Position numbers and translations under genes: made by a program. A stretch of DNA of 64,000 nt from Nymphaea colorata (Eukaryota; Streptophyta; Magnoliopsida; Nymphaeales; Nymphaeaceae), in NCBI RefSeq assembly GCF_008831285.2, contig NC_045139.1, positions 12,188,704 to 12,252,703 of the forward strand. The letters run 5' to 3'. Below are positions 10,350-20,545 of this stretch, piece after piece (position 1 is the stretch's first letter; each line of letters starts with the position of its first letter). Below the pieces are notes generated by a model. The model had not been told where the DNA came from. It worked only from the letters and a program-made list of their open reading frames with translations, and did no database searches.

Positions 10350-10719
10350 ATGGATAGCCAATCTTTCTTTTTCTCAATGAAAGAAATAAGAAACAAGAAA
10401 GAAGAGAAGGTGATGACTCAAGAGGATGAGTACGAGTAACTCTCTTGCATCTCTTGCAAGAGTATACCTTGTATTATATAGTGTAATTTGTTATCAGTTA
10501 CATAACATTACAGGAATGGTACAACTATACAACGTTACAACATTGGAACATATATGGAAACAATCAAAGAGGGAGTTACGGGTGAAACTTGAATTCTCAA
10601 AATTCTTTCTATAGTTTGAGAAGATCATTCAACCGATAATCTTTGATTGATTTACTAGGTAATCACTAATTGATAACGTTCACCCGTTGCACATCTTCTT
10701 ATCATATCTTTCCTTAACA
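10350..10719 (-). repeat. Copia-2 3' LTR with promoter-like TATA region
   Basis: On the - strand the LTR starts tgttaaggaaag (10719 downwards), right after a purine-rich stretch (cttcagggaaca). It contains cactatataatacaagg as a likely TATA box and ends near ggctatcca at about 10350, giving roughly 370 bp. No second LTR is present for comparison, so the far end is approximate. Confidence 0.6.
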
Positions 10720-10724
10720 TGTTC

Positions 10725-11483
10725 CCTGAAGCTGAACGTTGGTTCAACCATGTTTAGCTTGTCTCTAAACAAGTTGAACGAACTAGTGCTGAGAGCTTTC
10801 GTCATTCCATCAGCCAGTTGCTCAACAGATCATATGAATTGAACTTGGATATTTCCTTGATTTACATGGTCTCGAACAAAATGAAAATCCACTTCCACAT
10901 GTTTAGTTCGAGCATGAAAAACTGGATTGGCTGCAAGATATAGTTCTCCAATGTTGTCACACCAAAGAATAGGTGAAGATGAGAAATTTATCCCCAACCC
11001 TTTGAGAAGTGATTTTAACCAAAGAAGTAGAGCAGCTGCACTTGCCAAAGATTTGTATTCAACTTCACTGCTAGATCTGACAATAGTTCGTTGTTTCTTA
11101 GATGTCCAAGATATGATATTATCTCCTAAGAATACAACAAGTCCACCTGTAGATTTTCTATCTTCTGGACTTCCTGCCCAGTCGGCATATCCAAAGGCGC
11201 AAAGTTGTAATGCTGACGATGGTTTGAGGTGCAATACATAATGACTGGTTCCACTCAAGTATCGCAGGATTCGTTTAACCATTATCCAATGATTCACTGT
11301 AGGAGAGTGCATGAATTGACAAGCCTGATTGACAGCAAATGCTATGTCTGGTCTAGTAACAGTGGCATATTGTAATGCCCCCACCGCAGTTTGACATAAA
11401 GAAGGATCAGCAAAAAGTGTTGGAGATGACTCTTTGTCTTTATTAGTACTCATCGGTGAAACAATAGGCTTAGGCTTGGCCAT
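10725..11483 (-). pseudogene. Copia-2 RNase H domain and C-terminus
   Basis: A 217-codon frame (10830-11483) begins just after the RT thumb and carries VGALQYATVTRPDIAFAVN, GYADWAGSPEDRKST, IISWTSKKQ and WCDNIGELYL, all standard for copia RNase H. The acidic residues of the D-E-D core are visible in GYADWAG, SSEVEYKSL and LWCDN. The frame ends at 10830 with a stop, and the usual LADGMTKAL-type tail continues in sequence down to about 10725. In an intact element this domain removes the RNA template after copying. Confidence 0.85.
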
Positions 11484-12250
11484 ATTAGCTCACTTGATGA
11501 TATTGGAGATATAGGATTGTTGACATAGATATAACGATTGTGTTGTCCGTGTGACTTCGATCCCAAGAAAATATAATAAGAGTCCAAGATCTTTCACTGA
11601 AAATGTATCTTGTAGTTGTCGAATAACCCAGTCAACAAGAGATGGGGACGATCCAGTAAGGATTATATCATCAACATAAACGAGCATATAAAGTTTGACA
11701 ATGCCTTTTGAATAAATAAATAGTGATGCATCAGATTGTGAACTGAAGAAACCAAGCTTTTGAAGATGACAACTGAGCCAATGATACCAAGCTCGAGGAG
11801 CATGTTTGAGACCATAGATAGTTTTTTTCAGTTTGCATACATAAGTAGGATGTTCTTGATTTTCAAATCCTTGAGGTTGAGTCATATAGACATCTTCATC
11901 ATGATAGCCATTAAGAAACACACTGTCAAAATCAAGTTTACAAAGAGCCCACCCATATTGCACGGCTAAAGAAAGTAAAACCCGAATAGTAGTGGGTTTT
12001 ACTGTTGGATTGAATGTTTTCGAGTAATCGATGCCTTCTTCTTGTTGGAAACCATGAGCAACAAGGCGTGCCTTATGTCTAGCTATAGTCCCATCAACGT
12101 TCCGTTTAATTTTTTACACCCATTTTGAGCTAATGACATGAAGACCATGGCGTGTGGGAATGAGATGCTATGTGTGGTTTTGTTTGAGTGCCTCTATCTC
12201 ATGTTTCATTGCTTGCTGCCAGTCACTAAGTTTAATCACTTCTTTAAATG
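11484..12250 (-). pseudogene. Copia-2 reverse transcriptase
   Basis: The N-terminal half (12250-11964) reads in broken frame through a DWQQAMKHEIEAL stretch, a HKARLVAHGFQQEEGIDY stretch and TIRVLLSLA. The open frame 11490-11963 then gives KLDFDSVFLNG, VYMTQPQGFE, KTIYGLKHAPRAWY and VYVDDIILTG. The catalytic Asp pair is intact. The LDVNNAFLNG position reads LDFDSVFLNG. One stop near 12112 separates the two halves. Confidence 0.85.
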
Positions 12251-12299
12251 AGGTTGGTTCCTTCTGATCTAGCATAACACAAAAATTTTTTGGTACCAA

Positions 12300-12860
12300 G
12301 GAACTGGTCATCGAACTTGTGACCATAGGATGAATATGATGTGAAGGTCGAATGATAGATGAATTTTCAGCAAGCTCTTGTACGGTTCCATTTTCAGTCT
12401 CCTATGTGTCTTCATGGCCAGCCAGATCTTGTATGGGTGAAATGGACGGATCGAGGAGATCAGTATGAGAACATGATGTAACAAGAGGTGATAAGGGGCT
12501 TGGTTGCTATGGTATGAACCTATTAGCAGCATGATCTCGTAAAAGAGAGATGGCCATGTCATGACAATCATTATGAGAAGCTAAAAAATCAGTGACATGT
12601 AGCATGAAAATACTTTGTTGTCTAGATGGTACTGATGATGTAACAAGAGGTGATAAGGGGCTTGGTTGCTGTGGTATGGTCCTATTAGCAGCATGATCTT
12701 GTAAAAGAGAGATGGCCATGTCATGACAATCATTATGAGAAGCTGAAAAATCAGTGACGTGTAGCATGAAAGGACTTTGTTGTCTAGATGGTACTGATGC
12801 ATGATTGAATAATAAAAGAGTGTTATCTTGATATGCTGGCTCAACTAGTGGAGGATCCAT
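12300..12860 (-). pseudogene. Copia-2 integrase-RT linker with tandem 162-bp duplication
   Basis: The spacer between integrase and RT contains two near-identical 162-bp copies (gatgtaac words at 12475 and 12637). 162 is a multiple of three, so the duplication keeps frame and yields two 54-residue repeats in a 117-codon frame, each with VPSRQQS, FMLHVTDF and NDCHDMAISLL. Between the copies only a few substitutions are visible. The repeat has no domain I recognise. Confidence 0.7.
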
Positions 12861-14009
12861 GTCATGAGAGTTGCTATGTTCAAGATAATATTTGTAACTT
12901 GATCATGTCGAACATTGGGCGTCCATAGGGAAGGATCGAAAATTGTCGATGGCTGCCCGTTATGCAAACTTTCATAAAAGATCACATGCCGAGAGATAAA
13001 AGTCCTTTGAAGTGTGGCATCATAACAAATAAACCCTTTATGTCTGCTTGCATAGCCAAGAAAAATGCATCGAGTGGTCTTTGGTTGGAATTTGGTGTTA
13101 TTAGATAAAGTGAGAAGTGGATAATATATGGACCCAAAAACTCGTAGGTGAGTGTAATTAGGCACCTTGTCAAACAACAACTGAAATGGAGTCTTTCGTT
13201 TGAACTTGAGAGTCAGTAGTCGATTAATGATGTATACTATAGTCCTACAAGATTCAACCCAAATTTGTAGTCGAGCCCGAAATCATGCAACATACTTAAA
13301 CCAGTTTCTACAACATGTTTGTTCTTTCTTTCAACTATGCCATTTTGTTCAGGCATATAAAGACATGAAAATCGTTGGAGAATTCCATGTTCTTCACAGA
13401 ATGATTCCAACGCCTTGTTGCAAAATTCACCGCCATTGTCTGATTGAATGGTGGCAATAGTTGAATTCAATTGTTTTTCCACCAAAACTTTAAAATTGCA
13501 AACACAATCAACTACTTAAAATTTTGTGTTTAGAGAAAATATCCATGAATAGCGAGAAAAATTATCAACTATCAAAATGAAGTATTTGAAACCATCCTTG
13601 GAAAACACAGGAGTCGGTCCCCAAACGTCCATGTGTAATACTTCAAGAAGTCAAGAAGCATGAAAATCAGAAGAAGGAAATGGTTGTTTATGCATTTTGC
13701 CAACAAGACAAGATTTACAAAATCTCTTCCAGATGAAGAGTTTATTGAAATTAAACAACTAGAACTTAAAAGATTCACAATCCTTTTATTTGCATGTCCT
13801 AACCGGTGGTGCCATAGCTCATAAGAGGCTGTATTATTTTGGCGTGAAAACCAATTGTTGAAGGCTGTTCTTTCTTGATTCTCGCTAGCTCTCTTAAGTG
13901 TAATGGGATACAGTCCATTACGCTTCTTTGGTCCCCAAAGAAGAATCTTGTTTGTTCGCCGATCCTTGATCACAAAAATCATACGGTGAGAACTCAAAGA
14001 TACAATCAT
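12845..14009 (-). pseudogene. Copia-2 integrase
   Basis: From high to low coordinates: ELWHHRLGHANKRIVNLL (pre-integrase HHCC start), then the first catalytic Asp in LHMDVWGP, which lies in a shifted frame near 13630. Next come TIQSDNGGEF (second Asp) and YMPEQNGIVERKNKHV (Glu). The C-terminal part (12845-13180) has LRVFGSIYYP, CIFLGYASRHKGF and ISRHVIFYE. All three catalytic acids can be found, but at least two frameshifts and a stop disrupt the protein. Confidence 0.85.
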
Positions 14010-14277
14010 TGTCAGTAGTAAATTTTCCTACTGATAACAAATTGTGAGCAATAGCGGGGACGTGAAGAGTATTCTTGAGTTTAAAAGTTTTTCCATCAAC
14101 ATCAACTAATAGATTACTAGTATGCTTAATAGAAAGGCAAGAACCTTTACCAATCATGACACTCTCTTGTCCATCCTGAGGAGCTTTATTGTGCATCATA
14201 TCATCGTTTGCTACAATATGATTTGTAGCGCCTATATCTGGGTACCAATATTCATTTAATGAATCTTGCAGACTCAT
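13918..14277 (-). pseudogene. Copia-2 aspartic protease segment
   Basis: A 119-codon frame with YWYPDIGATNHIV, the copia protease site. The usual D-S/T-G triad reads D-I-G here, so the second residue of the motif is changed. Downstream NTLHVPAIAHNLLSVGK is the standard protease-to-pre-integrase transition. It overlaps the integrase frame at its 3' end, which implies a frameshift. Confidence 0.8.
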
Positions 14278-14680
14278 GGCAGAGTAGGCTTGAGGAATGT
14301 CCAGGCATGTATGAGCTGAGTGCCCCTTCCATCCACAAAATTGGCAAACAATAGGAGGGCATTGATATTGTGTGTTGGCCGTACCAGATCGTTGGTGTGG
14401 CTGGAGTTGATTGCCATGCCCTTGAAATTGATTTCCATGACCACCATGATTCCTTCCTTCTCGGCCGTGGAAAAATCCTCGGCCTCGATGTTGCCTACAA
14501 AAAACATTGAATGCAGTGTGGTTGATAACCTGCTATGCTAGCTGAACAAATTCAGTCAAGTTTATCGAAGTCGACTTAAGTAAGGCAAGACTTTTTTCTT
14601 GATTGAGCAGAAAATCAAATAGTTCAGAAAATGAAAGTTTTGATGATGATGGACCAGTAAGCATGATTATAAAACTTTCA
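14274..14680 (-). pseudogene. gag: Copia-2 gag C-terminal half with zinc knuckle
   Basis: In one - strand frame (14510-14290) a Gly/His/Asn-rich nucleocapsid stretch leads to CQFCGWKGHSAHTC, a CX2CX4HX4C zinc knuckle. Upstream, a helix-type Gag stretch (YESFIIMLTGPSSSKLSF, FDFLLNQEKSLALL) is visible down to a stop near 14530. The N-terminal half of gag is missing and is replaced by the fold-back. The intact protein would bind element RNA. Confidence 0.75.
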
Positions 14681-14974
14681 TAAACTCAAAATAGCTGAAG
14701 GATCACCGGGGGTCATTTTCACGCTTTGAGAGGTTCTCAACACTCTTTTGGCAAACAACAAAGACATATACTTTGACAGAAGAGTGAGGTTGCCAGCAAC
14801 AGACATTCTTGGATCCAAAAAGGTTCAACTTCGTTGGATCCAAGAATGTCTGTTGCTAGCAACCTCACTCTTCTGTCAAAGTATATGCCTTTGTTGTTTA
14901 CCAAAAGAGTGTTGAGAACCTCTCAAAGCGTGAAAATGACCCCCGGTGATCCTTCAGCTATTTTGAGTTTATGA
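14678..14974. repeat. 141-bp near-perfect inverted repeat (fold-back) at the Copia-2 5' end
   Basis: Left arm 14678-14818 and right arm 14834-14974 are reverse complements apart from three substitutions, separated by a 15-nt loop (aaaggttcaacttcg). The left arm is in the orientation of Copia-2 gag, and the right arm is an inverted copy of it. The three mismatches are near 14795, 14764 and 14752, and each is an A/C pair on the + strand, so G-U in a - strand RNA. It marks the point where the element loses its 5' part. Confidence 0.9.
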
Positions 14975-15082
14975 TTAAACACACCGCCTGATGCATTGCA
15001 TGGAATGACATGCTATCAAGGTCAAAAGATTTCTTGGTCTAAACATAAACAAAGAAACCCACAAATCTCATATATATGCTAT

Positions 15083-15445
15083 GTCACACGGACACGGCAA
15101 AATGGGCCGCGTACCGGTGTCGACACTCCGACACCTGGATACCGACACTTGGACACGGCAGGATACGTTTTGGATCGGGTCTGGGTCAGACCCTATCCAA
15201 AACACTTTACTAACCCGACATTCTTTGTTTTGTTTGAGACTTTCTTTCTTATGACTTATGAGATTGGTGATGAACAATGTTTTGTTTGAGAGTCTAAGAC
15301 TTTCTTTCTTATGACTTATAAAATTTTAAGAGTGAATTATTAATTTAATGTTTTTTATTTTATTATCCTTTTTAATATTTTAGAATATAAAATTTACCAT
15401 GTCCTCATATCCTAAAATTTTGAAAATTGCCGTGTCCGCGTGATG
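15083..15445 (+). mobile_element. MITE with gtcacacggacacgg terminal inverted repeats, copy 1
   Basis: About 363 bp, starting gtcacacggacacggcaa and ending ttgccgtgtccgcgtgat, with an AT-rich centre. An internal word (gactttctttcttatgactta) occurs twice, at about 15239 and 15298. Two more copies lie at 38957 and 45093. It has no coding capacity; length and termini fit a non-autonomous DNA transposon. Confidence 0.75.
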
Positions 15446-15735
15446 GTATGTTCCCATCAGGTGGTCCATTTTACTGTGACTTCTTTAATGAAAGGGGGAG
15501 CAGTTGGGCCAAATTTTCCTACCTTTTCTTTTTTTTTTGAAAGCAAATTAAATAAATTAGTTGAACTTTTTAAAAATATCTTTTTTACGAAAAGGTGCAA
15601 AAATTTTTTATATGGCCCACATTGAGGGAAAAGGCAAATAAAGTGGACCCCACAAAAATTATTTGTAAAGGAAAAAAACGAAAAAAAGAAAAAGAGAAGC
15701 GTAAACTGTGTGCCGTAAAGAGAAGAGTGAAACTT
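15446..15735. other. Right part of composite insertion, no features
   Basis: AT-rich, with T-runs and A-runs. No coding signal or terminal repeat could be recognised. The GATL unit resumes at aagtaggagtaaggg around 15736. Confidence 0.5.
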
Positions 15736-15900
15736 AAGTAGGAGTAAGGGATTCACTAGAGCTTGGTGATGGCACTAACGGGGATGAGTTTGAAGTCGAG
15801 GTAGATGATGTGCATGACAAGGAGTTCATTGGCCAGATAAGGCATGGATCAAGGGCATGGAGGTAAAGATGGATGTAGGGCAACATAGAAAACACACAAT
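15736..15900 (-). pseudogene. GATL-like pseudogene fragment, unit D, - strand (part 2)
   Basis: Continuation of the fragment that stops at 9955. On the - strand it includes the DxD-region block and the shared stop before IPYSYF (here two stops in a row). A deletion removes the segment that in sibling units covers the PLSYAR block. The array spacer follows. Confidence 0.55.
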
Positions 15901-16421
15901 GTAACACAAACAATGTACAATCTATGTTAATAATTGAACTAATTTCATATTATTTCTTGCTCAAATCACTTCTGCATCTATGGTTCGCTTGATGCATCCA
16001 CTTAATATTATGAAACAATCATTTTCTTTGTGTTGGTTTGTGTTTCAATGCCAATGTATTAAAAAGTCTATATATTGTTTTGACCTAGTTGTGTGGTCAT
16101 AATTTCTCTTAAGCAGTGGATTATAGTCATTAATTATTTTATTTCAAATATTTCAAAATGATGACACTAGCTCGGATATTGACATCAATTTTGGACATTT
16201 CTTTGAAAAAATGATAAAAGGGTTTGATGTACCATACTAGAACACTGTTTTCAAGCCTTAAGTTTTATGATATATATAATACAACTTTAATAAAATATAA
16301 GCCTAGAAATAAAGGGGGAACAAAAAGAATTTAGTGAAATATATTTTTATATTTGTAGATGTATGTGAAGATCAGTAACTAATTTAAATAAAAGCGATAG
16401 AATATTCTAGCATTGTAAATC

Positions 16422-16790
16422 AGTTATGCACTCATCTACCTCACTAACCAGCTCATCAACTACACGCACACCTATCTGCCAACCTCCTCCACCATTCAGT
16501 CACCTACCTCATCTACCTCGACTCCGATCTCATACTCGTTGCTGGCATCAGCCAAGCTCTGGTGTATATCCTTCTCTAACTTCGTGCACGACACCTTAGA
16601 GTACTACCAGACAAACTTCACCAAGTATTTTACTCCTTGCTTCTTGTGCAGCCTTGCTTTTCAGTGAAATTTTGCCAGCTGTCAAACACCTTGGTACTTC
16701 AATATGGCCATGGTGGTCAACATTGCTCAAGGGTGGCATGCTTAGAAAATCACCTAATAGCTCGCTGTGCACTATTGGACACATTTCAAG
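16422..16790 (+). pseudogene. GATL-like pseudogene fragment, unit E, + strand
   Basis: The + strand fragment of the last clear unit. Blocks for YLP...LL, IYLDSDL, TNFTKYFTP and a degraded FNT region appear in changing frames. Near its end about 20 bp are missing compared with siblings (tagctcgctgtgcactattgg). Confidence 0.65.
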
Positions 16791-17215
16791 TCCTTGAGTA
16801 AGCTGGTGATGTCCTGAGCATGCCACATCTCAATGTTGCTAATCATGACACAAGTGTTGAAGTGGCCGAGCATCCGACTACAAAAGTTCACATGAAAGCA
16901 GTGTTGTACTGGAAGCGAGGCATAAAACACTTGGCAAAGTTCAAGTGGCCATACTCTAGGGCACCCAGGACGAAGTAGGAGTAGGGGATTCAACAGAGCT
17001 TGGAGATGTTGCTAACGGGGATGAGTTCGAAGTCGAGGTAGATGACGTGTGTGACAAATGGGGCTTGCCAATCAGTTAGGTTGATGCATGCATAGCTGAG
17101 GGGTAGGTCGATGACAACGGATGTAGAGGAGATCATCAGGCAGATGAGAAGAGGATTAAGGGTGTGGAGGTGAAGACGCGTATAGGGGAACATAGAAAAG
17201 ACACAACGTGTTGCA
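16791..17215 (-). pseudogene. GATL-like pseudogene fragment, unit E, - strand
   Basis: This copy has the longest uninterrupted family-like frame. On the - strand, 17220-16990 gives FPYTRLHLHTLNPLLI, a PLSYACINLTDWQAPF block and THVIYLDFELIPVSNISKLC, then the shared TGA. A second frame (16993-16772) covers the HFNT and SNIEMWHAQDITSLL blocks. It matches GATL from just before the DxD region to the EEWM helix. Confidence 0.72.
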
Positions 17216-18600
17216 ATCAATGTACAATTTATGTTAATGATTGGAGTAATTTTCGTATTATTTCTTGCTCAAATCACTAACCCAAGTTATACACATTTAG
17301 TATTTCCGCTTCTATAGTATGCTTGCCACATCCATTGAATACTATAAAACAATCATTTTCTTTGTGTTGGTTTGTGTTCGAATGCCAATGTATTAAAAAG
17401 TTTATCAATTGTTTTGACCTTGTTGTATGGTCGTCATTCCTCTTTAAGCAATGGATTTTAGGTCTTAATTATTTTATTTCAAATATTTCGAACTAATTAC
17501 ACTAGCTTGAATATTGAGATCATTTTTGGACATTTCATGGAAAAATATGATGAGAGTTTGAGTACTCCGCTTGATTGTATCACTCAAAGTAGGTCCATTT
17601 ATTGTGGTAGTGGATGGAGCCCCACTTTGAGAATACATACATCATCACATATAGTTAATTATGAATACTTGGGCTAGCATGTTCACTGCTCCAAGAGAGA
17701 AAACCACTGAGATGATCTTCCTAACATGAAAGCACAATAATCTTAATTAAGGTTTCATTAAACAACATTGTCTCTCTTGTTGGATACAACAAGGGTTGGA
17801 ACATTGATTTTTATACTACATATATGGAAGCAATTAATATTTTTTTACTTTTTTTGATCTTTAGATTTTACTAAGACTTTGGAAATTGGAGTTGAAAATT
17901 TCAATTTATGTTATTCTAAGTAAAAATCATATACATTTATTGAAATCCAATTGCTTATTGAACATCTAGGCCTAACATGTTTGTGAACATTTTAATAAAA
18001 TGGAGATTGAGGAATGCCACTATATAATTAAATAAAAGAGAAATCGAAAGTGAAACAAAGCTGAAAGTTTGACCTATTTTGCTGATCTCCGACGAAGATA
18101 GATGGGCTTTCTAAATATAGTTCATGGGTTTGACCAAAGCATATGAGTCCATGGATCCTAGAGGATAATTTACATCGGTCCATCTTGATCTTTTGAGATT
18201 AGTGAAAAAGAAGAACATGAAGAGAAAAATGAGCAGATAGGCATCTTTAATCAACATAGTCTCTAATTTCTTTTTTCTTCATCTTCCTCTTATTTCTTTT
18301 TTTGAGATGTACTGATGAAATATAACCCTAGAAATAAAGAGAGGAAGACAAGAGGTCAGTGAGAGAGATTTTGATATTGGTAGATGAATGTGGAGCAGGT
18401 ATGAAAGTAATGGGTTCTTATAGAAGTCTTAGAGTGGCCTAACATGGTTTGCTAGCTCATACAATCTTTTCATTTTCAGATCCCATCTCAAGAAATCTTT
18501 TGTTAACTATTGTACTAATATCTCTTCAATAAAAATATCAATTAAAAAAGGAAAAGTAATTCATCCATTTACATATTATATTGTAATATCTGTATCCAAT
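17216..18600. other. Array end and flank, no genes
   Basis: 17216-17560 is array spacer. From 17560 the sequence differs from the other spacers, then 18313-18450 again resembles the spacer end (aaccctagaaataaagagag ... gtggcctaacatgg) without a GATL fragment after it. This may be a 750-bp insertion in the last spacer, or the array edge. No coding sequence was seen. Confidence 0.45.
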
Positions 18601-18708
18601 CTAACTCTCATCTATTGGCATCCCAACCTAGGTTCCAAGATTGCTGTTGCCTGCTAGAAAAGAAAAATCTTAAAAAGGAAATAAATCTTCCTTGGCTTTT
18701 AAGCTTTA

Positions 18709-18711
<3 letters not shown>

Positions 18712-18754
<43 letters not shown>
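18712..18754. repeat. (GT)n(GA)n compound microsatellite
   Basis: About 14 GT dinucleotides followed directly by seven GA dinucleotides. Confidence 0.95.
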
Positions 18755-18755
<1 letters not shown>

Positions 18756-19309
18756 TCCATGGCAATGGATTACCAAAAGGGTCAGTCATGGCTTTTTTTT
18801 TTTGTAAAACATTTTAAAGCTTACCTATTTGTTTGCAATTACTCAAGGCTTCTTTAGGGTTGTCAATAATTGCAAGGTAATGTATACGGTATTTCTTTAA
18901 AATCCAATTTCAAGCACTTGATTCAAAGGATAGGTAAAGTCGTTTGTGGAATAAATATCAAATTTTCAAATGGACATCTACATCTGCTGACATGTAAAGA
19001 TTAAGAGGCAATTTTGTAGTTTTAATGTTGAAAACTTGAATCTTCAGGTTCAACATCAAAACTAGCAAGAAATTCCTTGGGTAAATATTTTCTTTCATTT
19101 AACTTTGGATAAAGAGAGATAGAACACATAGTATTAAATCAGAAATTAAATTGAAGGCTGAGGTGTCTATGATCTTTAGCCATAGTTGAAACTGTGGCTA
19201 AAACACATTGCAAATAAATGTTTTTTTTTGTGATTTTCTAGAAGCAAAAAACTACTATGAACAGTCAAAATTGCATCTACGCATAAAACTTACTCACGTT
19301 TATCCCTTT

Positions 19310-19313
19310 ATAC

Positions 19314-19401
<88 letters not shown>
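19310..19401. repeat. (CATA)n / (TA)n microsatellite
   Basis: Tetranucleotide tacatacata grades into about 70 bp of TA repeats broken by three TACA units. A spurious Tyr/Ile-rich open frame runs through it. Confidence 0.95.
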
Positions 19402-19406
<5 letters not shown>

Positions 19407-20058
19407 CATTAGTATATTATTAAATATGAGCAGCAAATCAAAAGATCATCTCAACGCTCTTTAAAATAAATGAATTTAAGACATTCAGTTCATGAACATT
19501 AACAGAAGAATTCAGACATGATGCTTTTTGCTGCTTGTTACAAAATGAGTAGAAAAGAGGAAAGTTACCTTTTGTAAACTATTGAAAATTTTTAAAGTTT
19601 CAAACAGTTATTCAGCTAATATGTCATGGAAGATACAATCAAAATGACACAAAATTATGAAGTTAAAAGGTCATGATTGCCATGTACTACTACAACAATC
19701 TATTCCTTCAGTATTACCCAGGCCATTAATAAAGAACTTTAGTGTCACATCAATCAAATTTTGTGGGGTTTTCAAAAAAAAATATGTATAAGACCATAGC
19801 AAATAATAACTTGCATGAAATGGAGCAATAAATTGCACTGTCAGTTTGTCAACTAGGGATGATATTGCACTGACATTTTCGATGTCATGGTGCATTAATG
19901 ATTCATTTAGTGCACAAAGTTCAGTTTAGTAAATGAATTCAAAATCACATAAGCTTGAATATAGTAAGCATGCATGGACATGTACTATATCTTATTATAA
20001 TATCTTCAATTTTTCATATAGCAATCAACTATGTGACAATCAATCTTAAGAAGTTACC

Positions 20059-20545
20059 ATGTCATTTTTTTGGTTATCACAATTTTTTAATAATAATGTG
20101 ATGTGGGATAAAAGTTATATAGTTAAGGGGTTCAGATTTCATACAAGAGACTGGTTGAGGAATATGAAATTTCAGAATTGTGGTATTCTTGTTCATGCAC
20201 AAACTTTTAGTTTTTCTAGCACAAGAGATGGATATTTTGTTGTTGGTGAAGTTGCATATTTATGAATATCTTAGTTACATTATATAAGCTATAATGAAAT
20301 GTTGAAATATATTCCTTTTAAATGTGATTCAATTGATGTACTAAGTTCGTGCAAGACATTAAACAAGGCAAATATTGTTTCACATGCATTAATATTAATT
20401 TCAGTGGTATGAACAATTGGTGCATCTCAAGCACAACAAGTTTTCTATGTAGAAAATCCAACGGACAATAATTGGCATGTAAGGCCTAAAAGACTATATG
20501 ATATTCTAAGGATAGAAGTTGACATACATGATATATAGATCAATA
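20059..20545 (+). pseudogene. En/Spm (CACTA) transposase fragment, DUF4216-like
   Basis: The 68-codon frame 20059-20265 reads VKGFRFHTRDWLRNMKFQNC then GILVHAQT, following the CACTA TNP2-associated pattern NGFRFHTKxRxxNRKTQNSGV. About 180 bp further, another frame carries a HALILIS stretch and then QAQQVFYVENPTDNNWHV, matching the family QAxQVFYVxDPxxxxWHVV block. A stop follows the first part and at least one frame change joins the two, so this is a remnant. No CACTA termini were found nearby. The piece probably comes from the C-terminal part of the transposase ORF. Confidence 0.72.

Larger units (their letters stand above)
10350..14974 (-). mobile_element. Copia-2: 5'-truncated Ty1/copia retrotransposon, - strand
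   Basis: Read on the - strand, the order is gag with CCHC zinc knuckle, protease, integrase, RT, RNase H, 3' LTR. The 5' LTR and the start of gag are missing; in their place is a fold-back duplication at 14678-14974. Frames are longer and better preserved than in Copia-1 (the RNase H frame is 217 codons), so this is probably a younger insertion, but stops and frameshifts are present. The zinc knuckle and LTR style suggest the Ale/Retrofit branch of copia; that placement is an inference. Confidence 0.85.
1..18480. repeat. Degenerate tandem array of ~1.33 kb GATL-derived units
   Basis: The same block recurs five times. Anchors of the form tgtatatc...ttatgc before the + strand GATL fragment lie near 6759, 8091, 9424 and 16414. 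The first two intervals are 1332 and 1333 bp; the third is about 1.2 kb once the 9956-15735 insertion is removed. Each unit is ordered: + strand GATL fragment, - strand GATL fragment, AT-rich spacer of about 650 bp. The first unit starts before the window and is split by Copia-1. The spacer of the last unit seems interrupted near 17560, and spacer-like sequence (aaccctagaaataaagagag) reappears at about 18313-18450. The copies differ by many substitutions and small indels, so the array is old. It is pseudogenic in all copies. Confidence 0.8.

Noticed and set aside
16596-16826. - strand frames (also at 6940-7128) with conserved SMPPLSNVDHHGHIEV-like peptides, first read as the GT8 C-terminus (NQHGLGGDN)
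   Set aside because: They are antisense to the + strand GATL fragment, which explains their conservation; the resemblance to the C-terminus is weak and comes from the overlap.
19208-19423. 71-codon frame with Tyr-Ile repeat
   Set aside because: Runs through the TA microsatellite.
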